From Deltaproteobacteria bacterium (GTDB taxonomy: Bacteria > Desulfobacterota > Desulfobacteria > Desulfobacterales > ETH-SRB1): 9,229 nucleotides of DNA. Shown here piece by piece: positions 1-7,803 of the stretch; within the stretch, counting starts at the first letter, position 1, and each line of letters starts with the position of its first letter. The notes beneath the pieces were generated by a model that searched no databases, was not told the DNA's origin, and saw nothing but the letters and a program-made list of their open reading frames with translations. Both the position numbers and the translations under genes were made by a program. The DNA lies in the NCBI GenBank assembly GCA_003647525.1, contig QMMZ01000043.1, positions 1-9,229 of the forward strand, written 5' to 3'.

Positions 1-2144
1 TCCCGCAACCAGGGGTAGCCGCCTCCACGACCATTTCCCAAAATCTCGTCTCCCAAACTGCGAAGTGCCCAAATTTCGGTGGTGTAATTGGTTAACTCGC
101 GAATAGTATAATAAATTTTCACTTTTTGTCCTTTCTCATGCATTTTATCCACAAACCATTTCATAGAATCAATCGCTACAAAGGGGTAATTAATATGCGG
201 GTTAAAATTATTTGCATGGTGCAGATTTACAATTTTCACTCCACTTTTTAAGTCTTCATCCGATGGTAGAGGATTTCCTCCATTGTGATAATAGCGGTCT
301 GTGAATTGGCTTTCATAATTAATATCTTTTACTGGGGTAATCAAGAACGACCATTCAAATTCCAGTTCCTCCCCTTTTTTTAAATTACGGCTACCGCTGA
401 AAATCACTGCATTCACTTCATCCTGGCTGCTTTCAATCTTAAAACCACCTTTGTTATTATTGAACCACGAATCTGGATATCCGGGACGATACAAATTCAA
501 CAGCGGTCCATGGTAATCACTTCCACGCAATTCGCACCAAAGTCCGGCACTGGTATTTCCAATCCAAAAGCTATCGTGCGGGCCGTTCCATTTTGCATTG
601 TGTTTTTGCGGCACCGTTGTTCCCGGCAAATCCATTCCCATCATATATTTGGCAACTTGGCTTCTTAAAGGAATTTCCAGACGAATATCTTTCACTTTAA
701 ATGCTTTAAGAGCTTTTAATTTTAATTTATAATTAATATATGCGTCCGCTTCTATGGTTCCAACTCCTTTAATTTCCAGATGTTCAGAATAGCTTTCCCA
801 TGAACCGCTCATAACTCCAGGTTCATTTTTTAGCAGCTGTACATTTTGGGGTTCAGTGAATTTTTCAAATCCTTTTCCTGTTTCAACATTAAATGAAATC
901 GGGCGGTTTAGGATTTCAGTCCCTTTCACATTGAAAGATCCGGGGAAACCATTCTCAGACATAGTCATTTCCTTTTTGGTAAAGCCATAGCTGTTTTCAC
1001 CCAAAACCGAAATAGCCTGAAAAGGTTTTGTGGGTTGATTATCAATTCCTAATGTAGAGTTTAACCAACGTAAACGCGAATGTCGCCAGGCTTCGCTGTC
1101 TCCACGGTCATCTAAATATTTATTTTTTATTTTTATATTGATGTTTATGATTTGTGGCTCAGTATTTTCAGCAGAAAGGGTAACTTCCCCAATGTAATTT
1201 CCACTTTTGGCATTTTCAGGAATATCAACTCCAATCCAAAGTGGCTGGACATTACCCTGCACCACATCCACTCGTTTTACAAAAGATTTTCCGTAAGGAC
1301 CAATTCCTCCGGTATTAAAACAGCTTAAGTTTGAAACAGGAATTTCAAAATCACTATTTTTAAGTGATGAAAACTCAACTTTAAGATTTGTTAAATCTTT
1401 TTGAGCTGCAAAAACCCCAAGCTGGAAGGTATAGTATTCATTTTTCAGAGCTTCACCTGTGAACTTATTTGTAGAGCCACACTGAATCCATTTCTGTGGT
1501 ATTTCATCCAACATCCGAATGGGAAATTTCCGGTCTTCGGGAAAAACCAGAAAATCATTTTTATGGATATTTACAAGTGAATCTTTTTCTGATTGAAGTG
1601 CGATAACCTCCATAGGAAAAAAACTATCAAATTCAGTGCGCGATTGAAATCCCACAGGAGTTGATTTGGGTAGATTTTTAATTTTTCCAACATTTGACAA
1701 GCCATTCTTTTTCACCCAGTTTTCATCCGGTTTATTTTCAGGCCGGAGGTATCCTTTATTATAAAAACCATATTCTTTTTGTACAATGTATGGTAAATAA
1801 TAGAAATAGTAATTCCCGGTTTTCCCGACCGGACCAAAAACAAGCTGACAGCCTTCATTATCAACTTTTATTCGTTGAATATTTTTAATAGTATCGCCAC
1901 TCTCTTTGTGGATAATTATGAATTGCTTCCGCTCAGGATTTCTGTCGTGTCGTCGCCAATTGATATCCAATATTACTGCATTTGCGGCTTTGTCTATTTT
2001 TAAAACAGCACGGTGGTTCCCAAGGCTTTCATCCCAGGGATTTTCAGCAACTTCGTATTCAATTTTGTCTTGAGTACAACTGCCAAAAATTATACCAAAT
2101 AAAACAAGATTTGTGGCTAATAATTTGAGATGTATTTTATTCAT
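1..2144 (-). CDS. Glycoside hydrolase-like lipoprotein (GH123 N-terminal/DUF6067 type), C-terminus cut by window edge
   Basis: The frame is open from an ATG at 2144 to the left edge, giving 714 codons with no stop. The protein starts with a lipoprotein signal: basic N-terminus, hydrophobic stretch, and FGSC with the lipid-bearing cysteine at residue 23, so it is probably membrane anchored and may face outward. Residues about 30-620 look all-beta, with the segment QPLWIGVDIP (300-309) typical of the GH123 N-terminal/DUF6067 beta-sandwich family. From about residue 636 a TIM-barrel-like catalytic domain begins, with VNLHHANNFNPH (639-650), YYTIREL (678-684), EIWALRSLGDEI (690-701) and GGGYPWLR (707-714). 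The rest of the barrel, and any GH123-type Asp-Glu catalytic pair, lies beyond the edge. It starts 37 bases after the metallophosphatase gene and is probably co-transcribed with it. Family assignment is from remembered motif patterns; substrate is unknown, and beta-N-acetylgalactosaminidase activity as in characterised GH123 cannot be assumed. Confidence 0.8.
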   Translation of the reverse strand, partial: MNKIHLKLLATNLVLFGIIFGSCTQDKIEYEVAENPWDESLGNHRAVLKIDKAANAVILDINWRRHDRNPERKQFIIIHKESGDTIKNIQRIKVDNEGCQLVFGPVGKTGNYYFYYLPYIVQKEYGFYNKGYLRPENKPDENWVKKNGLSNVGKIKNLPKSTPVGFQSRTEFDSFFPMEVIALQSEKDSLVNIHKNDFLVFPEDRKFPIRMLDEIPQKWIQCGSTNKFTGEALKNEYYTFQLGVFAAQKDLTNLKVEFSSLKNSDFEIPVSNLSCFNTGGIGPYGKSFVKRVDVVQGNVQPLWIGVDIPENAKSGNYIGEVTLSAENTEPQIININIKIKNKYLDDRGDSEAWRHSRLRWLNSTLGIDNQPTKPFQAISVLGENSYGFTKKEMTMSENGFPGSFNVKGTEILNRPISFNVETGKGFEKFTEPQNVQLLKNEPGVMSGSWESYSEHLEIKGVGTIEADAYINYKLKLKALKAFKVKDIRLEIPLRSQVAKYMMGMDLPGTTVPQKHNAKWNGPHDSFWIGNTSAGLWCELRGSDYHGPLLNLYRPGYPDSWFNNNKGGFKIESSQDEVNAVIFSGSRNLKKGEELEFEWSFLITPVKDINYESQFTDRYYHNGGNPLPSDEDLKSGVKIVNLHHANNFNPHINYPFVAIDSMKWFVDKMHEKGQKVKIYYTIRELTNYTTEIWALRSLGDEILGNGRGGGYPWLR

Positions 2145-2181
2145 ATCTGTTTCGTTAAAAAATTTGAATATATTGAATCAT

Positions 2182-3342
2182 TCATTTCCTTTCCACCGTG
2201 TACCTGTTTTCAACTTTCCCATTCAGGTCTTTCAATTTTATTAGTGCCTTATCCTTACTCACTTCAACCTCAATAAAATTATTATTAGAACTAATCATGA
2301 TCGGGTAATCAAAACCGGATTTACTTGATTCTATCCATGCATTTTGATGAGTATGACCGCTGATCATCAAATCGATACCTGCGTTTTTGAGCACAGGCCC
2401 AAAATGTTCGGAAAGAAATGCCATTCCATACCAGTTTTTCTCGTTTTGCATAATCGGCATGTGAACGACAACAATTTTAAAAGGTGCCTTTATGAATTCA
2501 TCACTTGCCACTTCGTTTTTCAGCCACGCTAATTCTTCCAATCTGTATGTATCAAAATCGACTAATCCTGAATACTCTTTACTACTATCAGGTTTGTCTT
2601 CTCCTCCATCCAGAATAATGAAACGAACAGGACCCAATGTCATCGAATAATAATATGAATCATTTGGGAATTCCAGAAAATTCTTCAATTGTCGCGCATA
2701 TTTTCCCCGGGTTTCATGGTTTCCCCTGACATAAAAGAAAGGTTTCTCAGTCGCAAAGCGGTTTACACAAACATCGAGAAAGCTGGAGTACAATTGTGCC
2801 TCCTCCTCAATGTGGCCCAGTATATCTCCGTTCAGAAAATAGCAATCCTGCTTATCAACATTATTAAAATCCAGATATTTGCTTAGTTTTCCCGCCTTAT
2901 CGTGTACATCGCAAAACACTGTAAAATTGATGTGATTTGCACCAGGGTCAAAAGTTTTGAATTTATAGGATTGAGAAATAAGTGTATCGCCAAATGTGCA
3001 TTTGTATGGACGATAATTTTTTATTTCACAGGCAAATAAACGGTATTCATATTGTTGGCCAGGATCCAGGTTCTCAAGGCGAACTTTATGTATGTTATCT
3101 CCAACATCAATAAGACCACCATGGCTGTTTTGTATTAATTCAAATTCTCCACTTCCAGAATTTACCATAAGTCCCGGAGCTACCAATTTGTTGGTTGTAA
3201 AAATAATTGTGGCTCCCGTTTCTGTTACATTCTGAAGATAAGGTCCATGAGTGATTTTCAAATCATCAATTCCTTGTGCCAAAGATTGAATGATTGAAAT
3301 ACCGAACATTATTAAAACCAATAAAAAAAATCTCTTTTTCAT
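2182..3342 (-). CDS. Secreted calcineurin-like metallophosphatase with N-terminal Fn3/purple-acid-phosphatase-like domain
   Basis: The 386-residue product has a signal peptide (residues 1 to about 22, ending SLAQ), so it is periplasmic or secreted. Residues about 28-130 form a fibronectin-III-like module beginning HGPYLQNV and ending in YKFKTF, the arrangement of purple acid phosphatase-like proteins. The catalytic domain follows with the metallophosphoesterase metal ligands in order: D145-x-H147 (CDVHD), G172-D173 (NGDILGH), G207-N208-H209-E210 (GNHE), H294 (VVVHMP) and H330-x-H332 (GHTH). All core ligands are present, so it should be active as a two-metal phosphomono- or phosphodiesterase; the substrate cannot be read from sequence. 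The ATG at 3342 is followed directly by a Lys-Lys-Arg signal-peptide start and is the natural start. It lies 190 bases after the EEP hydrolase gene and 37 bases before the GH123-like gene. Together with the EEP enzyme it suggests phosphate removal from a glycan or other extracellular substrate (inference). Confidence 0.92.
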   Translation of the reverse strand: MKKRFFLLVLIMFGISIIQSLAQGIDDLKITHGPYLQNVTETGATIIFTTNKLVAPGLMVNSGSGEFELIQNSHGGLIDVGDNIHKVRLENLDPGQQYEYRLFACEIKNYRPYKCTFGDTLISQSYKFKTFDPGANHINFTVFCDVHDKAGKLSKYLDFNNVDKQDCYFLNGDILGHIEEEAQLYSSFLDVCVNRFATEKPFFYVRGNHETRGKYARQLKNFLEFPNDSYYYSMTLGPVRFIILDGGEDKPDSSKEYSGLVDFDTYRLEELAWLKNEVASDEFIKAPFKIVVVHMPIMQNEKNWYGMAFLSEHFGPVLKNAGIDLMISGHTHQNAWIESSKSGFDYPIMISSNNNFIEVEVSKDKALIKLKDLNGKVENRYTVERK

Positions 3343-3366
3343 ACGCTTATAATTTTTAAACTATAC

Positions 3367-3374
3367 CAAAATTA
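3367..3374 (-). promoter_or_regulatory. Possible Bacteroidetes -7 promoter box for the metallophosphatase gene
   Basis: On the minus strand this reads TAATTTTG, an exact match to the Bacteroidetes sigma-ABfr -7 consensus TAnnTTTG, 24 bases before the ATG at 3342. No good TTG-type -33 element sits at the usual spacing of about 19 bases, so this may be a chance match in AT-rich DNA. If real, it would start a transcript covering the metallophosphatase and the GH123-like gene. Confidence 0.25.
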
Positions 3375-3398
3375 AGTGGTTCATTTCCTTAAAACCGA

Positions 3399-3512
3399 TT
3401 ACCAGCAAATCATCCCATTCCACAGATCGCTCCTATCTATTATTTGGGCATTCCCATCTGATGCTAATAGACACACGAAAAAAAATGTATATATAAAAAA
3501 CATTATCTCCAT
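3399..3512 (-). pseudogene. Isolated signal-peptide-like ORF (37 aa), probable 5' remnant of a secreted-protein gene
   Basis: In the 190-base gap between the EEP and metallophosphatase genes, an ATG at 3512 opens a 37-codon frame ending at TAA 3399-3401. It begins MEIMFFIYTFFFVCLLAS, followed by a plausible cleavage region GNAQ and a short tail starting IIDRSDLW. This is how a Bacteroidetes secreted protein begins: hydrophobic core, AQ cleavage site, hydrophilic mature start. The mature part stops after about 14 residues. The simplest reading is the leftover start of a deleted or decayed secreted enzyme gene; a genuine tiny secreted peptide is the alternative. I do not recognise a family for the tail. 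A second ATG at 3503 would give 34 residues. Confidence 0.35.
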
Positions 3513-3532
3513 TTCGAATCGTATTAATCAAC

Positions 3533-4393
3533 TTAATCAAACTTCAATTTTACCATGACTGGAAAATGGTCTGATGGAAATTTTCCATGATATGTATCTG
3601 TAAGTATTCCCCATTTTTCTGTTTTGAAATGTTTCGATACAAAAACATGATCGATGATGCTTGTGCTCGATGTTCTCTTTCCAAAACCGTTGAATGAACC
3701 GTTTACAGCAAATGGATCATCGGCTTCAAGGAAGGTATCATTCAGCTCATCAGAATTTAAAATTGTTTTATACCACTCACTTTGATGATCACCATTGAGA
3801 TCACCCATAAAAATTACAGGACGATCACCTGCAATTTCTGCAATTTTACTTAGAATGAGCTTGCTGCTTTCTTTCCTGGCCACAACCGCCTGGTGATCAA
3901 AGTGGGTATTGAAAAAATAGAAACTATTTCCAGAATGTATATCTTTGAAATGTACCCATGTACACATGCGATGACAACAGGTGCCATCCCAACCCATAGA
4001 TGGTTTATCCGGGGTTTCTGATAACCAGAAATCTCCATGATCCAAGATCTCAAATTTTTTGGTTTTATAAAAAACAGCGGTATGCTCTCCCTCCTTTTTT
4101 CCGTCGTCCCTCCCCACTCCAATGTATTCATAGCCGGGAAGTTCATTTTGCAAATCTTTCAATTGGTGTAACAAACCTTCCTGAATCCCCATAATATCAA
4201 AATCATGAAAACGTACCATAGCTGCAACCACAGGACCTCGGCGCGTCCAGTCCCTCCCGTTAAGTGAATCATTTTTGTAATTTTCTTTGAGGCTATACCG
4301 AATGTTATAGCTTGCTACGGTAAGTTGCTGCGCTTGTATTGCAGTGGCAAAAAAGATTAATAGAATGATGATAATTGTTGTTTTATTTTTCAT
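3533..4393 (-). CDS. Secreted endonuclease/exonuclease/phosphatase (EEP) family hydrolase
   Basis: A 286-residue secreted member of the EEP superfamily, the DNase I/sphingomyelinase/inositol-phosphatase fold. I chose the ATG at 4393; an in-frame TTG at 4402 would add three residues before a signal peptide that already starts well with MKNKTTIIIILLIFF. Cleavage is expected near AQA-Q (about residue 22). The EEP active-site set is complete, numbering from this start: SYNIRY with N30, GIQE with E72 (metal ligand), NTHFDH with H164, D166 and H167, GDLN with D198 and N200, IDHVF with D248 and H249, and SDHFPV with D275 and H276. It should therefore be a Mg-dependent phosphodiesterase or phosphatase acting outside the cytoplasm. 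Many Bacteroidetes encode such short secreted EEP proteins of unknown substrate; nucleic acid, phospholipid headgroup or phosphorylated glycan are all possible. It lies 217 bases after the DUF5107 gene and 190 bases before the metallophosphatase gene, which may act on its product. Confidence 0.93.
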   Translation of the reverse strand: MKNKTTIIIILLIFFATAIQAQQLTVASYNIRYSLKENYKNDSLNGRDWTRRGPVVAAMVRFHDFDIMGIQEGLLHQLKDLQNELPGYEYIGVGRDDGKKEGEHTAVFYKTKKFEILDHGDFWLSETPDKPSMGWDGTCCHRMCTWVHFKDIHSGNSFYFFNTHFDHQAVVARKESSKLILSKIAEIAGDRPVIFMGDLNGDHQSEWYKTILNSDELNDTFLEADDPFAVNGSFNGFGKRTSSTSIIDHVFVSKHFKTEKWGILTDTYHGKFPSDHFPVMVKLKFD

Positions 4394-4421
4394 GCTTACC
4401 AAAAATAGTTTTTCAATAAAT

Positions 4422-4544
4422 TTATTGCTTTTTTATGAAATCCAACCATAAATCTCTATGATCAAATGTTGTAATTTTTAGCTCAAGCTCCTCTGTCTGT
4501 GTCCCCACAGACCGAAAAAACTGGTTCATGAAAATACAAACCAT
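4422..4544 (-). CDS. Small unrecognised ORF (35-40 aa) or gene remnant
   Basis: The 217-base gap between the DUF5107 and EEP genes holds a short frame ending at TAA 4422-4424. It can start at ATG 4544 (40 aa, MVCIFMNQFF...) or ATG 4529 (35 aa, MNQFFRSVGTQTEELE...), and ends in TTFDHRDLWLDFIKKQ. The residue mix is protein-like, with an acidic segment followed by an amphipathic, aromatic-rich tail. Just upstream, in a different frame (about 4526-4600), there is another short open stretch including GEMRSLTAGEKGYINC, which would fit a frameshifted relic. No known domain is recognised. A chance ORF is quite possible at this length. Confidence 0.25.
   Translation of the reverse strand: MVCIFMNQFFRSVGTQTEELELKITTFDHRDLWLDFIKKQ
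4495..4512 (-). repeat. Perfect 7-bp hairpin with GGGA (GNRA) tetraloop
   Basis: In the gap downstream of the DUF5107 gene, a perfect inverted repeat (GTCTGTG, TCCC spacer, CACAGAC on the plus strand) would fold in the minus-strand transcript as a 7-bp stem capped by GGGA, a GNRA-type tetraloop. There is no U-run after it, so it is not a classical intrinsic terminator. It could slow 3' exonucleases or separate the DUF5107 transcript from the genes that follow. It lies inside the small unrecognised ORF in this gap, which weakens the coding reading of that ORF or the regulatory reading of this hairpin. Confidence 0.4.
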
Positions 4545-4610
4545 GGCATACAGTTAATATATCCTTTTTCGCCGGCAGTCAGGCTTCTCATCTCCCCTGA
4601 ATCGCACAAT

Positions 4611-7600
4611 TTAGGTGCTAATCATTTTGCCTATCGCTTTTACAATTTCAAATTCCGGATCGGCATATTTTGGATCCCATGGCGTACCCCCTGTCATAGT
4701 ATTGATCTGTGATTCGATTTTTTGTGCGTTATCAAAATCCTTTTCTATCATAGATTTACTCCACCTTTGCAACGGATCATTTGGTTTTGACTGTTCCCAT
4801 TGATTCAGATATTCCTGAATTTGGTCTTTCTTATTCACTTTCGTCAAAGCCACAAGATACAGGTAACTTGTGGAACTGTATTTCAATTTTTGTTGTTCGG
4901 TAAATGAAATTATACTTTGATACAATTCTTCCGCTTGCTTTGTTTTTCCTTTTCTACTCAGGCATTCCGCTTTAAAAAAATCTTCAATCCGTTCATCAAC
5001 ATCATAGGGCTGTCCTGCACCGAGGTTTTCAGGCCACAATCTAGCTTGTTCTGCTGATTTGATAGCCGAACTATACTTTCCTTTTTCGTACAACTCTACG
5101 CTCTCCATCATGCATGCCTGGCGGTAAGTTGTTCTACCATAACGCGCCCCCTCACTCGGAAGAATAGTCGTATTTGCCAGGGTCTTTTTACAGGCAGAAT
5201 ATTGCCCATCTGCCATCAAACACTTGGCATATACATATCTCAACACATCATTTGATGGGAATTTTACTATGGATTCTTTGGCAATTTCTAAGGCCCGTTC
5301 AACATGGCTATTTGCCAGATAATATTCTATAAGTTTTTCAGAAGTACGCCAATCTTCTTTTCCAAGTTCTCTTGCCTTTATCAAATCCCCTTCGCCATCA
5401 TACCCTGTATCCCCCTTAAAAAGCGCTGCTTTTGCAAGATAGAAATAGGGATAGTCAGGTAAATCCCCACATTTGACAATAGATTCTTTGGCCTTTTCAA
5501 TATTGCCTAAACTCCAATTTAATAAAGCCAGATAATATTTTGGTCGCCAATTATCTGTCTGTCCTGTAGCCCATTTCAGTACAGCCACATTTTCCATTCG
5601 AAATGGTAAAACAAAATCAGGAGATGATTGAACAGCTTTTTCCAAATAAGTATCAGATGAATTATTATCATTTATTTCATTGTTTAAATATGCCAATTTG
5701 AAATACACCATTGCCTGTGACTCTGATAGTTTAAGAAGTATTATCGCCTCCTCTACGCACCCGGCATCTTCATACCATTGTGCCATTTCGAGCAATGTCT
5801 CATGGGGCATTTCGTTGCGAATCAATCCAATAAATTCATCTTTTAAGTTTTCACCCCCCTTTAAAAGCATCTTTTCAAAGTTTGAGAAATGATTGAGAAC
5901 CGCTATGGACTCCATTTTATTCTGAAAACCGGTTGCCATCTCAGCGTTGTTTCCTTTTCGGCATATGACAGCCATAAGTTTATTGGCCTCCAAATCGGTA
6001 CTATTAGAATGAATCACTTTCATCGAATATTGCCTGGCAACCAAAAAGTCGCCCTTTATCATAGAAAGTTTTGCCAGTTCAATATATGCAGCATTGCGAT
6101 AAGAAGGCTTCAGGGATGTCAAAGAAAAACCATCTTGTGCATCCAGTAATTTTTCCAATTTTTTATTGATAAGCCCGTAAATAAAATTGGCTTCAGCATC
6201 ATAGGTATTTATCGATAATGATTTTCTTGCATGCTCAAGTGCATTATTAAAATCAGCTTTCCTGTAATAAAGCATTGCTAGCTGATTGATTGCCGGACTA
6301 TAATTCGGATCATTTTCCAGACACTTTTTAAAACTCACCAATGCCCGGTCATATTTATTTTGGTAAATCCACTGCTGCCCATCAAGAAATAATCCATAAG
6401 TAGTATTCCAGTCAAAATCCATGGGAGCCTCCATTGGGCGATTGAGTTCGTTCTCTTTGGGAGACTCAGCGTAAACAAGTTTATTATCCCCAAGCACGAT
6501 CTTCATCGGTTCATCAGATGGATTAGTACCGATATTCTTTGTCCAGGTTTCAAGTACATCGAGATCAATCTTTATCTTTTCAATTAATTTCCCTCCCCGA
6601 TATATGCTTATTTCATCAACAGTTTTTTGTAGCGGGCAAAAATAAATCATCTGTCCATCATGCGATTTTTCTATATTAATAACTCCAAATGAATTGGCTT
6701 TTTTCACTCCCTTTGTATTAAGAATTGGGAACCAGTATTCTTCAAATACATCTGTAGCATATGCTTCAAAGCCAAAATGTTTAAAAGGGGTTTTAGTACT
6801 ACTTGAGCCCGGCTGGTTAAACAACCTACCGGATTGTAATTCTACATATTGTCCATCCGTATCTGTCAGAAGATCTTCCCAAATTCCTCCTGATCTGGAA
6901 TGCGCCCATTGAAAAACTTTCATACCGAGTTTCTCACCATATAACGAATAATGGCCTAAACCAAATTCTAAATCATGCCAATACGCCGCATAATGCTCGC
7001 TAATACCACCGAGCACATGATTTGATTTACTATCACCAAAATTATTGTTTTTATACCAGGATAAATCTCTTCCCTCTTTATCAACCGGCCAGGTATGCGC
7101 ATTACCATCATGACCTATCCAGTTGGCACCAGGGAAACAAAATTCCAAATCTCCATCCACTTGATAAGCTGCATTCATCCATTGATAATAGGGCTGTACC
7201 AGCGGGGTTGGGTTGTGCCATGTGGTGGTGGTGGTGAAATATGCTTTATTCTTTTGAAGGTTTACTTCTGTTTCCCAGCGCGTCCTCGTAAAATTATCCG
7301 TGGCGCTTATATAACAGCTTACACTTCCATCCTCTTTAGTTTTAATGACATAGTCCACAGGTGTTGCACTTGTTGGGGCATGTCCTATAACGCCAAAATT
7401 TAATTCTATGCCACCGGAAGTCCATGCGCCTCGCATGGCAATATCCCGAAACTTAACTACTGAATTGTAATAGATAAATTCATGACCTGTTGACTTTTCG
7501 ATGGCTCCCCATATTTTCCCTCCAACCTCAGGAAATATAGAAACTTTGATGAAATCATTTTCTAATATCACAACTTTCCATTCCTTATCAGTTCCTTCCT

Positions 7601-7790
7601 TGGCAAAACCATCAAACCGGAAATACGGATAATAATAGCTGTCTGGTTTAGGAATTCTATTTGGATCTGAGAATGGATACGTTTTTAGGACTTTTATTGT
7701 CTCTCTAATGGTAGCATCCTTTTGTGAATGAGCCATTACAGTAAGAAAAATGAAAGTGAGAAGTAGTGGTACAAATATTTTATTTTTCAT
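4611..7790 (-). CDS. Secreted DUF5107 and tetratricopeptide-repeat protein
   Basis: A 1059-residue secreted protein. Residues 1 to about 22 are a signal peptide (hydrophobic LLLTFIFLTVMA, cleavage near HS-Q). Residues about 45-360 match DUF5107, an all-beta domain that I recall as resembling the galactose-mutarotase-like supersandwich, with blocks EVGGKIWGAIEK (88-99), RGAWTSGGIELNFGVIGHAP (120-139), YYQWMNAAYQ (201-210), WAHSRSGGIWEDLLT (295-309) and LQSGRLFNQP (318-327). A small beta region (about 361-440) links to TPR helices from about 465 to 1010, for example YDRALVSFKKCLENDPNY (480-497), FNNALEHARKSL (514-525), VERALEIAKESIVKFPSN (830-847), YSSAIKSAEQA (906-916) and KQAEELYQSI (951-960). 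The remnant upstream ends 13 bases before this ATG, implying an ancestral operon. The role is unproven: the conserved Trp- and Glu-rich DUF5107 blocks suggest sugar binding or catalysis, and the TPRs suggest partner contacts. A run of five Thr codons (7223-7237) forms a short ACC repeat. Confidence 0.93.
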   Translation of the reverse strand: MKNKIFVPLLLTFIFLTVMAHSQKDATIRETIKVLKTYPFSDPNRIPKPDSYYYPYFRFDGFAKEGTDKEWKVVILENDFIKVSIFPEVGGKIWGAIEKSTGHEFIYYNSVVKFRDIAMRGAWTSGGIELNFGVIGHAPTSATPVDYVIKTKEDGSVSCYISATDNFTRTRWETEVNLQKNKAYFTTTTTWHNPTPLVQPYYQWMNAAYQVDGDLEFCFPGANWIGHDGNAHTWPVDKEGRDLSWYKNNNFGDSKSNHVLGGISEHYAAYWHDLEFGLGHYSLYGEKLGMKVFQWAHSRSGGIWEDLLTDTDGQYVELQSGRLFNQPGSSSTKTPFKHFGFEAYATDVFEEYWFPILNTKGVKKANSFGVINIEKSHDGQMIYFCPLQKTVDEISIYRGGKLIEKIKIDLDVLETWTKNIGTNPSDEPMKIVLGDNKLVYAESPKENELNRPMEAPMDFDWNTTYGLFLDGQQWIYQNKYDRALVSFKKCLENDPNYSPAINQLAMLYYRKADFNNALEHARKSLSINTYDAEANFIYGLINKKLEKLLDAQDGFSLTSLKPSYRNAAYIELAKLSMIKGDFLVARQYSMKVIHSNSTDLEANKLMAVICRKGNNAEMATGFQNKMESIAVLNHFSNFEKMLLKGGENLKDEFIGLIRNEMPHETLLEMAQWYEDAGCVEEAIILLKLSESQAMVYFKLAYLNNEINDNNSSDTYLEKAVQSSPDFVLPFRMENVAVLKWATGQTDNWRPKYYLALLNWSLGNIEKAKESIVKCGDLPDYPYFYLAKAALFKGDTGYDGEGDLIKARELGKEDWRTSEKLIEYYLANSHVERALEIAKESIVKFPSNDVLRYVYAKCLMADGQYSACKKTLANTTILPSEGARYGRTTYRQACMMESVELYEKGKYSSAIKSAEQARLWPENLGAGQPYDVDERIEDFFKAECLSRKGKTKQAEELYQSIISFTEQQKLKYSSTSYLYLVALTKVNKKDQIQEYLNQWEQSKPNDPLQRWSKSMIEKDFDNAQKIESQINTMTGGTPWDPKYADPEFEIVKAIGKMIST

Positions 7791-7803
7791 GGTAGTTGTA
7801 TAT

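Noticed and set aside
4400..4402. TTG start for the EEP gene, three codons before the ATG at 4393
   Set aside because: The ATG at 4393 gives a normal Lys-containing signal-peptide start, and nothing favours the rarer TTG.
4400..4407. TATTTTTG (minus strand), an exact -7 promoter match just before the EEP gene
   Set aside because: It lies only 6 bases from the ATG and has no -33 element at suitable spacing. The region is T-rich, so chance is likely.
7223..7237. Short trinucleotide repeat as a phase-variable tract
   Set aside because: It encodes five Thr in a well-conserved DUF5107 region, and a trinucleotide repeat would not shift the frame.
6694..7403. Plus-strand ORFs opposite the DUF5107 gene
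   Set aside because: Their translations show no domain or coding pattern and mirror a well-supported minus-strand gene. The other plus-strand ORFs in the window are rejected for the same reason.
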